Assembly: GCA_001600615.1 (NCBI GenBank)
Contig: BCKK01000007.1
Coordinates: forward strand, 186,001 to 250,000
Direction: 5' to 3'
Length of the DNA stretch: 64,000 bases
Origin: Dioszegia crocea
Taxonomy: Eukaryota; Basidiomycota; Tremellomycetes; Tremellales; Bulleribasidiaceae
In this document: one piece after another, positions 1-11,089 of the stretch
Layout of the letters: each line of letters begins with the position of its first letter
How positions within the stretch are numbered: the stretch's first letter is position 1
The notes under the pieces: generated by a model
What the model was told of the DNA's origin: nothing
The model's input: the letters and a program-made list of their open reading frames with translations, nothing else
Databases searched by the model: none
Position numbers and translations under genes: made by a program

Positions 1-2425
1 TCCCTCCTCTCCTCCTCCGCCCGCTTACTTTCCTCAACCGTCACCCTTAACTCATCCTCCGTCATTTCCTTAACAGCCTTGGGCTTTTCACCTCCCATAG
101 TCGATGTTAACCCCTTCATTGCTGCCTGAGCTTGAATTACAATATACTCTAGTAATTCACGCGGAGAGGGTGATCCTTCATATGTCACAGAAAGTTGGTC
201 AGGGTGGGTAGGTGAAGGTTTGGTAGAGCTTGGTCTCATTTGAGGCATTGCGAGCATTGACGCTAAAGCTTCGTGGCTTGAAATAACCTAGATCATCAGC
301 TAATATTTTTGTTATTGTAAGTCTCATCGTTGCTCACCTCTAACCAATCAAATAGGCTCCGATATAATCCACCCCTATTACTCATATCGAGTAAACTATC
401 ATTCCGGAGTAAATCACCTACGAACCCACTTCGCCGACGTAGGTGTGCGAGCGCAGTAGGATGGACGAGGTGGTCAGATGTGCGTGAGCCCGACAAGCGA
501 TTAAGCTGGGGCAGGTACACTTGGACTTGAGAGAAGAGGGTCGCCATGGCTGTGTCGGAAGCGATTTGGGCTTTTTCAGCTTTGAGTTGGCCGGAGCGCT
601 GAAAGTGTCAGCACAGAATCTACACTTGTGCAATGGTCTCTAGGATCTCCCCTCTCATTCCCCAACTCTGCTTCCTTCTACCCATCTGCCCGTCTCCTTG
701 CGTCTCACCTCGTTCACACGCTTGACTTCTTCCTGCTTTGATCATGACATGTTGCGTACTGCCCCGAGCAATCCCTTGCCTCTTATCCCTTTTCACCCAA
801 CCCCAGCCCCGAAATCCAAGATTTAAATTCCCATTTCAACTTCACAATACACAACACACAGCCCATAAAACAACGCAGAACTTACATCCTCAGTCAACCC
901 GCCCGAATATCCCGTCCCAGCCGCCGCCCTCGCCCCCTTCTTCCCACCGAGCGGAACCATTGCGTCTTCCTCATCATCATCACTGTCGCCCATGCCGGAC
1001 GTTCGGCGTCTTTTGGCAGGTGGTGTAGTAGCGGGTGAAATGGACTTCTTTTTGGAAGAAGAGGCTGATTCAATCATGAATAGTCCAACGCCTAGGATTG
1101 CGCCCTGGGTGTTAGCGAAGATTCCATGAGAAGATATGATGAGGTTGGGCGGTATTGTATTTCAATTCCCATACCACAATCCCAAAAGAAGTAGAGGGTA
1201 GACATACCTGTATATCCACACAATGCAACAATTGATCCAATTCAACCTTATCCACCCCAGCCCCAATCCCCTTATCCTTACTCTTCCCTTTCCCCTTCTC
1301 AGTCGGCTTGGCCGCGCCTGATCCACCTGACCTTGCCCAGGCATCTATATTCTTACTTTGGTCGCTTTTTTGACCGCAGGCCAGGCAGGTTAGGTGTAGG
1401 CATGAAGGGCAGGTGGGGTTGATGATGGATGCTACGTAGGCTAGGTAGGTTGGGAATGTGGACTGGAGGTTAGCGTTGAACGTTAGAGGTGATGGGGGTG
1501 AGAGGCGTTGACCGTGCAGGACAGGGAGTATGAAGAGGAGAGGGAGGGAGAGGGAAGTGGAGTTTCAGGAGAGAGGAAGGAGAAGAAGGAGCAGAGTCGA
1601 CTCACGAATAAAGCAAAGAAATCAGACTTCTTTCGATGAATTTCATATCCGCAATTATTCGAACAGGCAACAGGGTCTCTCGAGAGTTTATCGTACAATT
1701 GGAAAAGATGACTCTGTTCACCTAGTTCCATAAGTTACGTCTCCATACGACGAACGCAATCATCCAGATATTGCCAACTTACTGCCTTCAGGACAACCAC
1801 TCATCCATTCCCCATTCCCCAACAATCTGACAGACATTTCTTCCTCTGCCTTCCCACTAGCCTTAATCCCCCTTCCTAACTCCGTATCATCCAGAAATGC
1901 CGAAGACACTTTGAGATATTCAGGCTTCTCGACATTCTCGATAATTGTCTCTGTGCGGTCTTTCGAGAAGAATATCCCGGCGTAGGGATCTGATAAGAGT
2001 CGATTATCTTCGTCGTCTAGAGATCAGCTCAGCTCCACACGTATCGGACTACCTAGCTCACCACTCTCATCAAACCCAAAATCCCCTTCCTCATCATCAT
2101 CATCATCCTCCATCCCATCCCCATCATCACTGTCCATATCCTCGTCTTCTCCTCCATCAGAGATAACGGTGATGTCTGCCACTCGACTCGCCACGTCTTT
2201 CCCTTTAGGTTGGGGCTCATCATCCCCTTCATCCTCAGACGGTATGTCGTCGAATTCGCCGGCAAAGACGCGTTCCTACTTATAAGCTATAGTTCCCCGC
2301 ATGCTGCGCCTGAAGCAGCTTACCGCAGCAACCATCACATCATCCTTCGCTCTTATCAATGCCGCCCTCGCCCTCCCGCCCGGTATCCCCATCTCCATGA
2401 GTTGTTTCAACTCCGCTTTGCCCAT
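1..2425 (-). CDS. BIRC6-like ubiquitin-conjugating enzyme, N-terminal part (gene runs off the left edge)
   Basis: Spliced minus-strand gene. The chosen ATG at 2425 opens a UBA-like helix bundle (about residues 1-34, MGKAELKQLMEMGIP). Next come an acidic Asp/Glu run, a block containing DPYAGIFFSKDR, two small Cys motifs (CSNNCGYEIH and CPSCLHLTCLACG, possibly zinc binding) and a Lys/Asp-rich linker. The last part visible contains LLRNDSLLDMSNRGGLYRSL, which closely resembles the segment just upstream of the E2 domain in animal BIRC6/BRUCE. The catalytic UBC domain should lie left of position 1 and is not seen. Introns include 2276..2323 and a 5' GT at about 339. No BIR repeat is visible. An in-frame upstream ATG near 2527 gives a less likely extension. 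The role, ubiquitin transfer by a hybrid E2/E3, is inferred from BIRC6. Its promoter is shared with the divergent carnitine acyltransferase. Confidence 0.7.
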
Positions 2426-2798
2426 TGCCGATGGAGTGTCCAGGGTCGGGCAGTTTGAGTATAGCAAGGAAGGAGGTGGAAGGTGTAATGTATGTAGGGT
2501 CAGTCGCGTGAGGCCAAGTCCAGTCAACCCCCTTCCCGTCTAATCCGGGGTCCTCGCTTCCGTCGGAGGGGGGGATTGATTAAGCTGTCACCCTGGCGGT
2601 ACTCGCCGCCGCCACGTGCGTGTCAAGATCCGGTTACTCGGCGCGCCGAACTTAACCGGATCTTGGTCCTGCCATATAAGTTTCATCTCACCCTTGGGGC
2701 CCATACAAAACAACGCATTCCTGAGGTCAATACAGACATGTTCATCTCATCGACATACATTGGACAGCTCATCAGCTGCCTTGCCTAGACCCCCTACA
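2426..2798. promoter_or_regulatory. Divergent promoter between BIRC6-like gene and CAT2
   Basis: About 370 bp separate two divergent start codons, so both promoters must lie here. A purine-rich run near 2566-2575 and a GATCCGGTTA/TAACCGGATC inverted pair near 2626-2662 are visible. No clear TATA box is seen. No RNA gene or further ORF is supported. Confidence 0.5.
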
Positions 2799-5744
2799 AT
2801 GTTCCCACTCAGACCCGCCCGAATCATCACTCGCTCTGTATATAAAACCCCACCTCCCATCTTTCGGTCCTTCTCGACCTTGCCCCTGCGTCCACTCATC
2901 ACAATCCATGCCCCATCCCCTTCCCAGTCGACACAAAGCAGGATGTTCGCTACCTCACGCCCTAAACGCAACGCACCCAAATCTTACGCACTTCAACCTA
3001 CACTCCCTCGGCTACCCGTTCCGGACCTCGAAAAGAGTCTAGAGGGTTATTTGAAGAGTCTGATACCAGTGATTGAGCAGAAGGTATGTCTGGGGTGGAG
3101 TTTGGTAGGACAGTGTGCTAGTCATACATTGGGATCATTCACCCTATGTCTGGTATCCTATGGTAACACCACGCAATCCACAACCCTTCTCTTGTTACCT
3201 TTATTGGCCTCCCTTGATTGCTTCTCCAAGCTGACCCCCAGTACGGCCACTCAGGCCTAAAGAAAGAACTAGAAAAGCGTCGACTCTTCATCCGAGATTT
3301 CGCCGCCCCCGGAGGTCTAGGTCAAACACTCCAACAACGCCTCTTGGACCTAGACCACGTCAGTCCCAATTCATGGTTAAACGACACACTATGGCTAGGA
3401 CCCGCATATCACAGTTGGAGAGCACCACTACTTATCAATTCGAATTGGTGGTTACTCTTTGCGCCAGATCCGAATGATCCCAATCCGCTAGTGTATCGAG
3501 CTGAAGGTGGGGTTGCCGGGGGTGAGGCGTTGAATGAAGTAACGCCAGATCCTGCTCCGTCGACTGTATTGGCTGAAGGAGAGCAAGGAGGGGGTAAAGA
3601 TTGGATAGCGTCTAATCCTAGGCCTGAGAAGGGCGTGAGCTATGAGGATGTCACAAAGAGGGAATGGGTCACGGATTGGCAGGTCCGAAGAGCTAGTTGG
3701 ATCGCTAGGAGGTTTGCGGAGTTTAGGGAGAAGCTTGCGAAGTGAGTTTGGAATCATCTCTCAGGATTTAACCTAGGCTGACGGGAAAGGGAAGAGATAC
3801 CCCCAGATTCTAGTAAAGCGGGACCGTTCTGTATGGAACAATACCGACAGTAAGTCCTAATCATCGCTTTAACCGTATCTCTACATTCTCCCCTGCCCCA
3901 TCCTCCTTCTCTGCCTATCTCGCAAAATATTATAACTGACATCTCCTAGCCTATTCAACTTCTCCCGAATCCCCTTACCTACATGCGATGCCTTCTCCAC
4001 CCCAGCCCCCACCGCCACTCACCTCACTCTACTAATCGACGACTTCATCTACTCTGTCGATATTTTCTCTCCTGTTTCTTCACCGCTAGACGTTCCTGCC
4101 CCGCTCCCAGTTGGAGTGATAGAGAAACGTATTAAGGCTGCAGTGGACGATGCGAGGTCGAGGGTGGATGCGGGCGAGAAGGCCAAGGCGGTGGGGGTGT
4201 TGACGGGTGATGAGCGCGATACGTGGACTAAGGTATGTTCCGTATTCGAGACCAGGACGATTCGTCCGAGGTCTTATATTTCCACCTTGCATGTGTTCCA
4301 AGCTGACCCTTTCAGAACCGAGAACACCTCCTCCTCCTCTCCCCGGTCAACCGCACCTCCCTCTCCTCACTCTCATCCTCCCTCTTCGCACTCTCACTAG
4401 ACACCTACACACTCCCCTCTCTCCCCTCTACCGACCCACTACGACACGCACCCCTTGACGCTCAAATCAGGAACGTCTCCGCGGGCCTAAATGGGGGCGG
4501 CAACCGATGGTTCGATAAACCCATTTCGATCCCTGTGGAAACTAATGGTCGGGCCGGTATTCTCGGCGAACATTCACCTGTTGATGCGCTTATACCTTCG
4601 ATCGCAATTGAATATGTCCTTGATAAACCTGTGGATAACTCTGCGTTCTCTACGGATGAAGCGGCCGCGGGGGAGAGGGGATGGACGAGGATTGAATGGG
4701 TAACGGATGAAACGCTTGATTTGGAAATTGAGGCGTGTAGAGAAAGAAGTAGGAAGATTGTGGGTGATAGTGAGGGTAGTCAGCTGTGGTGGAATGAGTA
4801 TGGAGTGGATTGGATAAAGAAACACGGTACGTCTTAGATCGGGAGATGACCGTATTTTTGCCCTTTTGTATTGTGCTGATACCTTCTAGCCAAACAAAGC
4901 CCAGACGCGTACCTCCAACAAGCTCTCCAATTGGCTTGGTTCAGAGATCAGGGGTATGCGACGGCGACGTATGAAACCGCTTCGACAAGGGCAATGTTGC
5001 ATGGTCGAACGGATGTGATTCGGTCATTAAGCCAAGAAAGTAGGGAATGGGTTAAAGCGATGGTGGATGAGAAGTCTGATGTAAGTTTGCACACCCTTCC
5101 CACGTCCCCTCTTCAATAACACCTTCCCCATCATTGGCCCCAACTTCCAAACCCCCACACTCCATATGATATCCATCCATCTTATCGCAATTCTCTGCCG
5201 GATCTATCGCTAATATCCAGGACGCAACTCGCTACGCCCTCCTCACCACAGCCACCCAGGCCCATTCTCTCCTAACCAAAACCTCTTCCGCAGGACACGG
5301 GTATGACCGACACCTAATGGGTCTCCGAACTCGTCTAAGGGCAGGAGAGACACACGCCTTATTCGAAGATGAATGCTATGCCAAGAGTCAGGAATGGAAA
5401 TTGAGCACATCGGGTTTGAGCGCCGGTACAAAGTTTATGGGTACGGGCTTTGGAGCAGGTTGGGGGGATGGTTATGGGATTAATTGTAAGTTCTTGCAGG
5501 TTGGCGTGTGTTTGACGATGGGTGGACTAAGCTGATATGCCCAGACCTTGCCGGATCGCATCTTGTTAAATTCGGTATTGAGGGCAAATACTCAAGTCCG
5601 GCTACTTCTGTCGCTAAGTTTAAACATCAAATCGTGCAGGCTTTGAGGGATATGAGGAGGGTGTGTGAGGCCGCCGCTGGCTCTGCGTCAGAAGTTGGGA
5701 AGGATGGGAAGGCTGGGGACGGGCAGGTGAAGGCGAAGTTGTAA
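2799..5744 (+). CDS. CAT2: Carnitine O-acetyltransferase, mitochondrial and peroxisomal
   Basis: Transfers acetyl groups between CoA and carnitine so that acetyl units can leave peroxisomes and enter mitochondria. Eight exons splice cleanly: 2799-3083, 3242-3741, 3790-3849, 3950-4232, 4316-4826, 4890-5080, 5221-5485 and 5545-5744, giving 764 residues. This is slightly longer than the usual 600-670. The choline/carnitine acyltransferase fold is recognisable by NWWLLFAPDP, GPFCMEQYR, LLIDDFIYSVDIF and the active-site motif GEHSPVDAL (His about residue 462). The N-terminus is rich in Arg, Ser and Pro without acidic residues, like a mitochondrial presequence. A second in-frame Met at 2943 (residue 49) would remove it. 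The C-terminus is AKL, a peroxisomal PTS1 signal. The start at 2799 is preferred because it supplies the presequence. Confidence 0.93.
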
Positions 5745-5999
5745 TGGTATTTTCGACAGGCTTAGGTTTGCACTGCTTACTATGCAGAGGTGGACGATGG
5801 GGTTTGAGACTTAGCTCGAGCGCCGCTCACACTCACCACGTATTGACTCAGGCTCCCATGCTCACGCCTCATCTTCACAGCATAACCTATTGACCACTTT
5901 GCTCAGCAGCATCCCTTATATCCAAAGGGGGGATTGACTGTCCTGCTAAAGGCTGGATCGAAAGAGGGAAGGGGGAAACATTCGGCCCGTACCGCTGTA

Positions 6000-6052
6000 G
6001 ACCCCCAAAACTCTCATGCTCCAGCGGATATAGAACATCCTTTCACCAACGG
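6000..6052 (+). promoter_or_regulatory. Shared upstream module, copy A
   Basis: GACCCCCAAAACTCT (6000-6014) and CCTTTCACCAACGG (6039-6052) are 39 bp apart, start to start. Similar pairs lie upstream of family members B and C with 38-39 bp spacing, and a weaker pair lies upstream of D at 47 bp. The binding factor is unknown. Confidence 0.5.
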
Positions 6053-6130
6053 GCATCCACGGCTATCACTCAACGGCCACGGTATCTCACGGAACTTGGG
6101 AATCCAAATCATCTTTCAGCGCTGAGACTT

Positions 6131-6148
6131 GTTTCACGTCCGTGAAAC
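6131..6148. promoter_or_regulatory. Perfect inverted repeat in promoter A
   Basis: GTTTCACG-TC-CGTGAAAC, two perfect 8-bp arms around 2 bp, about 100 bp upstream of the TATA box. It looks like a site for a dimeric DNA-binding protein. A related GTTTC-N8-GAAAC site lies at the same distance from the first box in promoter B. Confidence 0.5.
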
Positions 6149-6247
6149 GGAACGATTCAGCTTTTTGGACTTCTGAGTGAGTTTTCGACCTTCTCCGTCC
6201 CGGTTCGCAGGCATGATTAGGGTGGACCTCGCTGCCGAGGCTTGGGA

Positions 6248-6254
6248 TATATAA
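6248..6254 (+). promoter_or_regulatory. TATA box of family member A
   Basis: TATATAA in the context GCTTGGGATATATAAGG, 272 bp upstream of the ATG at 6520. Gene C has a near-identical context at 23081-23096. Confidence 0.6.
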
Positions 6255-6519
6255 GGCGGCACTGAAGGGCCCAGGAATCCTCTTCGCTACTCCTTCTTCG
6301 CAATACACACACGCTTATACTGATATACTTTACTCTATTAACCACTTCCACTTCACCTACTGTGCCTGCAGCTCCGTCGACAACCCTTCGCACATCCACC
6401 CCGCACTTCCATTGGTCATCTCGGCATAACCCTCTTGCTCTACGCCCTCGCACGTCGCGACTAAAATCGCCATCCGATTCCCTGCACTCTATCACCTCAT
6501 CCACGTCGCATCATTCCTC

Positions 6520-7305
6520 ATGTCGTCCACCGCATCCCCACAGCGCACGTTCACGCTCTTGGATGACCTGGAACATCAAGGCAATCTGATTCTTCAAGAC
6601 CATCGATCCATGGGACGGCTCGAACGGAAGACCGGTGCACACCACGAACCGGTCTACATGGATCTCGCGCTCTCTTGCAATCCGGCCACTGGTGATTGGG
6701 AAGACCACGTCCAGCTGCAATCAGCAGATCCTGGTCTTCTTGCCGAGATGGAACGACAACTCCCACACAATCTGGGCCGACGTACCGAGGATCAACTCCA
6801 GACGTGGTCTAGGAAAATGAACGACCCCAACAAGTTCATGAAGACTTCTGGTCATGCTGGGTTCTGGAATACCGCATTGAGGTTGACCTTGCAAGCATGG
6901 GCCCACACCTACTTCCCGGACTGCGACTTCACTTACGTGCCCATCGTTTGTGAAGACGGCACTGAACTCTCGCCAGTCCAAGGGAGCACTGCAAGCATCG
7001 CGGGACCCGAGGGAGAGATCACCGTACGAGGCGTCAAGATCCGGCCTTGCATAAATTACAAAAACTTCGCGCATACCTGGGATCTGGGATATCATCACAA
7101 TTCTACAAATGCTACAGCTGAAGACACGGCCACAGTCCTAGAGCAGCTCAGAGCTTTCACTGGATCCATACAGAACGAAAGCTTCCAGCAACCCCGGGGA
7201 AGCAAGAAGGGCTTTGTTGCGCGGAAGGGCATGCATTCGTATCTGCAAGGGGCGGCCAGGGGGACAGCCAAGGAACTCGGCGGTGACATCTCACAGGCCT
7301 ACTGA
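6520..7305 (+). CDS. Unknown protein, local family member A (261 aa)
   Basis: I do not recognise this protein. It is a single exon of 261 residues with no signal peptide or membrane segment, so probably cytosolic or nuclear. It shares ordered motifs with its neighbour at 8784: PVYMDLALS (residues 44-52), a W-x-x-A-L helix (about 116-126), DFTYVPIV (about 136-143), IAGPEGEITVRGVKIRPC (160-177) and a C-terminal SYLQGAARGTAKELGG. Members C and D at 23503 and 25058 keep weaker versions of these motifs. The start is the first ATG after a TATA box at 6248 and a long leader. Its promoter carries the family module. I propose no biochemical function. Confidence 0.7.
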   Translation: MSSTASPQRTFTLLDDLEHQGNLILQDHRSMGRLERKTGAHHEPVYMDLALSCNPATGDWEDHVQLQSADPGLLAEMERQLPHNLGRRTEDQLQTWSRKMNDPNKFMKTSGHAGFWNTALRLTLQAWAHTYFPDCDFTYVPIVCEDGTELSPVQGSTASIAGPEGEITVRGVKIRPCINYKNFAHTWDLGYHHNSTNATAEDTATVLEQLRAFTGSIQNESFQQPRGSKKGFVARKGMHSYLQGAARGTAKELGGDISQAY

Positions 7306-8346
7306 TGAACCTGACGGCATCACCGGCCTTCAAGGAGGCGGGTTGGAGGATGATGTACCTGACGTAGGGAACGGAAGTCATGAAGGTTTGTAATTTGTCA
7401 CCGTTTGTACCTTTTGCGCATTATACGGATACCAGTGATCTGTAAACTAGTCTTGAGCCTACATTGACTCGTCAGATAGTTTACGTAACACGTAGTTTAG
7501 CGCCACTGCCCCTATATAGCTAGTTAGCCAGTCTGCCTGTTCCCTTCATCACTCTGATACTAGCAAGTGCTGAAGGGCTACAGGACGGTAACTTCCGTTG
7601 TGACTTACATCACATTGCAGATGGATTCTAGACTACACCTTCGAAGCTGGGACCTACTTACTCAGCTTCCTGATGGAGCGCCGGGGGCGGACATGCCGTT
7701 TATACATATTACAAACCGAACCGAGCGAACGAGACCGCCGGAGAGTGTATTAAAGAGCTCCTCGCTGCCAATCTCCTATACCTATGTGCGGGCTTCCACA
7801 TGCAAGAGGCCAGGGCGAGCTGTGTTTCAGCGAGTCGTCAACCACCCCGATTGTATACGTCTTATATGGCTGACTGGCAGACTCTTGCAAGCATCAAATG
7901 TATAGTGATCAGTCGAGGGTTGAACCCAAAACTTGAAATTGGCAATTTTGCCACCGCCACCGGTCCGCCACTTTGCCACTCGAGGAATTTTTCCTGTCGA
8001 CAATTCGGAAATTGTACATAACCAAGAGTCAAGATGAGTATCTCACTACCATCATAACGGTCGGATGAGATGGTGTCCTAAGATTGAGCTCTCAACAGCG
8101 GGATTTGACAATGTCTCTTGATGTGGATGGCTCTAGAGTCTGAATCACGTAATCACTCCACTTATCGCCACGCGCCCGTGATCCAGTGACAAGCTGTGTG
8201 ACAAGGCAACCTGGGAAGTACTACTGGGCGCTCTGGTCGAGTCATTGAATCGCTTCACCATTATTGTGCATGCCTATCCGTGCCTCATCAAATATTTGGT
8301 CAAAGGCGGGCGCAAATCCATAATCCGCCAAAAGAGTCGTGGTCTG

Positions 8347-8399
8347 GACCCCCAAAAAATCTGCTGAAAGAGTGCGCAGACAAGTCCTTTGATTCACGG
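8347..8399 (+). promoter_or_regulatory. Shared upstream module, copy B
   Basis: GACCCCCAAAAAATCT (8347-8362) and CCTTTGATTCACGG (8386-8399) start 39 bp apart, the same spacing as upstream of A. The second box is the most degenerate of the four copies. Confidence 0.45.
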
Positions 8400-8476
8400 C
8401 TCTTGACAAGTGTTTCAATTGACCTCACGGTCACACATGGCCTGAGTTGTCCCTTTGATCACTGTGGTTGAGACAG

Positions 8477-8494
8477 GTTTCAAGCTCACGAAAC
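8477..8494. promoter_or_regulatory. GTTTC-N8-GAAAC site in promoter B
   Basis: GTTTCAAGCTCACGAAAC lies 130 bp from the start of the first box (131 bp in A). Both sites are preceded by TGAGAC plus two bases, so more than 20 positions match in pattern between promoters A and B. The inner part of the dyad is not symmetric here. Confidence 0.45.
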
Positions 8495-8601
8495 AGGACG
8501 TTTTTCCCCTTTGTTTGGAGTCTGGCCCCTTGCTGTCAGGCTGGTACCTTTCATGTTACGCTAGGAGACAAGGATTGGGTGTACCTTTTTGCCGAGTGCT
8601 G

Positions 8602-8609
8602 TAATATTT
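8602..8609 (+). promoter_or_regulatory. Probable TATA-like box of family member B
   Basis: TAATATTT follows GCCGAG by a few bases. Promoter A also has GCCGAG just before its TATA box. It is weaker than the A and C boxes. Confidence 0.3.
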
Positions 8610-8783
8610 GAGTGAGCATCATCGAGGTCAGTCTCTTCTCTCTAAGCCATCGACGCCATCACATTCAACACTGTCACTTCTGCTCATATATCAATACCCC
8701 GATCCAGTTACACCTTCAGCTTGCCCCAAGCCACAGTACCCTGCTGATCCCCAAGACAGTCTTACTTCAACCATTTGTTAGCC

Positions 8784-9587
8784 ATGCCCTTCTCATGGTT
8801 CAAGAAGACAGACAGACCCCCTCAACGTACCACTCCCGGCCTCATCGATGCTGCAAGTTCCGAAGAAGAATTGACATTCTCCCACGCGAGCATCGTGGGA
8901 TGCCTCAAAGATCATTCTACGTCCAAGAGCACACCGGTGTACATGGATCTCGCATTGTCCTACAACCCAGACGAGGGCTCTTTCACACGACACACCCTCA
9001 TCAGCTCGCACAGTGCTTCTGTACTCGCCGCGAAGATGGCGGAGATCACGGCGAGAGGCGTCTCAACCGGCGAGAGGGAATTCAAAGTCAGCCGATATGA
9101 TGCACATCATTGGACGAGTTTGGCGAGGTCAGCAGGGGGGTGGAGCAGTGCTTGTAAAAGCGCATTGCAGGAGGCGGCTGCCGAGTTTCTTCCGGAAGAT
9201 GACTTCACCTTGGTGCCCATTGTCGATATGAACGGAATCAAGGTGTTGCCAGAAGCGGGCTTCATCTCATGGATTGCGGGTGAGAAGGGGGAGATCAATT
9301 TGGGTGGCATCAAGGACCGAGAGCGCATCATTCATACCGATGCTGGCAAACGGCGCAGGGACAAGCCTATATGGTCTTTGTCTGAGCGCATCGATTCGTC
9401 AGGAGCCACGGAAGGCGAGGAAGAATATACTCGGCAGTATTTCAGGGGGAGGACAAGCGAGATCCAGAGCGAGGAATTCGCCAAGATCGACCGCCTTCAA
9501 TTATCTGAGCTGGAGAAGTCAATGCGGGCGTACTTGGTGAGGACGACCCGAACTTCAGCTCAACGTCTGGGAGGATTTGTGGGTTAG
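8784..9587 (+). CDS. Unknown protein, local family member B (267 aa)
   Basis: Not recognised. A single exon starts at the ATG after TTGTTAGCC. The protein is soluble-looking with a basic N-terminus (SWFKKTDRPP). Motifs aligning with member A are PVYMDLALSYNP (residues 51-62), DDFTLVPIV, WIAGEKGEINLGGIK and the C-terminal MRAYLVRTTRTSAQRLGG. The A/B pair is tandem, same strand, with related promoters, so a local duplication is the simplest history. Divergence between the motifs is high, which suggests age or fast evolution. Function is unknown. Confidence 0.72.
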   Translation: MPFSWFKKTDRPPQRTTPGLIDAASSEEELTFSHASIVGCLKDHSTSKSTPVYMDLALSYNPDEGSFTRHTLISSHSASVLAAKMAEITARGVSTGEREFKVSRYDAHHWTSLARSAGGWSSACKSALQEAAAEFLPEDDFTLVPIVDMNGIKVLPEAGFISWIAGEKGEINLGGIKDRERIIHTDAGKRRRDKPIWSLSERIDSSGATEGEEEYTRQYFRGRTSEIQSEEFAKIDRLQLSELEKSMRAYLVRTTRTSAQRLGGFVG

Positions 9588-10079
9588 TCAGAATTCCAGT
9601 GTACCTTAGTCGAGACCAGGCTCAGTTTGTACATATGATCCACTTCAAGTTATGCTTCAGGAATCGTTCACAACCCTTATTCAAGTTCCTCTCATGTTTA
9701 CGATACACTTAATCGATAGCATAGAGTACAAGTGCCGCTTTGTTCGTCGACGTGTCCACGAGCTCCGCAGAGCATACATTCCGAACGCCTCAGTACTTGC
9801 CTGGACCCCATCCTTTGAATAGCCTGACCCGGGTCACTCCGTCAAATTTCACCAAAAGGGGGTCTCTAACATGTATCGGTCATGGTGTCGAGACAGGTAT
9901 CCAAGTGAACTGCCCATATTTGTTTCTATCTTACTTTCCAGTATATACCTGGACCTGGTTCTCATAAAGTGTGATTCGCAGCGAAGCTTTGGAAGATTCG
10001 CCACCTCACATCTTTCGCCAAGTCAAACAGTGTCATAGAATTAATCGCGAAAGCTAATCAAGTCCTCAAGCTCAGCCCG
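9588..10079. other. Intergenic, 3' of B and promoter of next gene
   Basis: About 490 bp. No conserved ORF, RNA gene or repeat seen. It contains the 3' end of B and the upstream region of the gene at 10080. Confidence 0.4.
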
Positions 10080-10833
10080 ATGTCGTTCAAAATCCTCAAG
10101 ATGCTAGCTCCCTCTCCCCCTACTCTACCCGCCGTACCCTCCTTGGCCCAGCTGCAGAAACACGCCGAAACCCTGACAGCCTCACTTCCCTCTTACTCCT
10201 CCTTCTCGACCAGCGCTGCCCCTCCTCTCGTCGAGTCAAACAAGATATCAGCTCAGACCGACATAGCCAAATCTAAGCCGATCCCACGCGTAAACATCCC
10301 CCTCTCAGGCCACTCCAACGACAAGCCACAGGACGGGGACAGAAGCTGGTTATCCGGCATCGGGCTGGGTTTGGGAAGCTGGGGCAGTACTCCGCCGCCG
10401 AGCTACAAAGCCGAGCCGATAGCACTGACGCACAAGCAGTTGAGGGAAGAGATGAGGGCTGATAGTCGGGTAGAGATTGAAGAAGTCGACCAAGGGAGGC
10501 AGGTATTGGCGAAGATGCACCAGGAGTCTGGTCTGCTCGGAGGAAAGAGAGTGGTGCAGGGTGGGATTCCGGGTGAGGCGGGCGGCAGGGTCAAAGAGCG
10601 AGTGATCAGGCGAGATAGGTGGGGTAGAGAAGTCGGCAAGAACAGTGAGTGATCGATAAGCCCCGTGCAGGTTGTATGTAGCTTGGTGCTGATAGATTGT
10701 AGATCAGCCACTGATTGGGGATTTTGCCAGCAAGGACTTCTCCAGCTCCTCCCCCAAGAAAGCGGGCTGGATCAGATGGTATGCGCCTGTTGTGATTTAG
10801 CTGATAGCCTTTAGGATCCGATGTGGCGCTTGA
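10080..10833 (+). CDS. Hypothetical protein (about 220 aa)
   Basis: Not recognised. Exon 1 (10080-10644) encodes a Ser/Pro-rich N-terminus, a Gly/Trp segment (SWLSGIGLGLGSWGS) and a charged C-terminal half (HKQLREEMRADSR, GGKRVVQGGIPG, RDRWGREVGKN). An intron at 10645-10702 (branch CTGAT, acceptor TAG) joins to QPLIGDFASKDF. The end is ambiguous. Without further splicing the protein ends WYAPVVI at 10800. With removal of a 36-nt intron that carries a good branch box (GCTGATAG), it ends WIRCGA at 10833. No signal peptide or transmembrane segment. It converges with the gene at 11090. Confidence 0.55.
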
Positions 10834-11089
10834 GACCCGCAGGCAGAGAAGTTCAGTGACCATTCATAAGTTAGAAGCATACCCAAGATCAGTCAGACAT
10901 CCCCCCGTTGTGATACCCAGAGTCATGATCCACATGCACCCTTAGATCCGATGATTTATACCGTCCGGCCACCAAGCCCCGGCCCTCGGCACGGTGATAC
11001 ATCCGTCTCGTTACCCACTCTAGCACTCGCACAAATCCCCAACAGATATCCACACCTTCGTCCATCGTGTAACGGGTCGACTCGTAAGT

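Larger units (their letters stand above)
5745..6519. promoter_or_regulatory. CAT2 3' region and promoter of family member A
   Basis: No supported gene. The right two thirds hold the regulatory module of family member A (boxes at 6000-6052, dyad at 6131-6148, TATA box at 6248-6254, listed separately). A CT-rich leader of about 270 nt follows, up to the ATG at 6520. Confidence 0.5.
7306..8783. other. 1.5 kb without a gene between family members A and B
   Basis: Short ORFs here lack conservation, plausible starts and splice patterns. The left 1 kb shows nothing I can name. The right part contains the promoter module of B (8347-8399, 8477-8494, AT-rich box at 8602) and a leader of about 180 nt. 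Confidence 0.5.

Noticed and set aside
7830..7940. tRNA-like signals on the minus strand (GGGTTCAACCC and TGGCAAAGTGG)
   Set aside because: The T arm and acceptor stem do not pair, so no cloverleaf forms.
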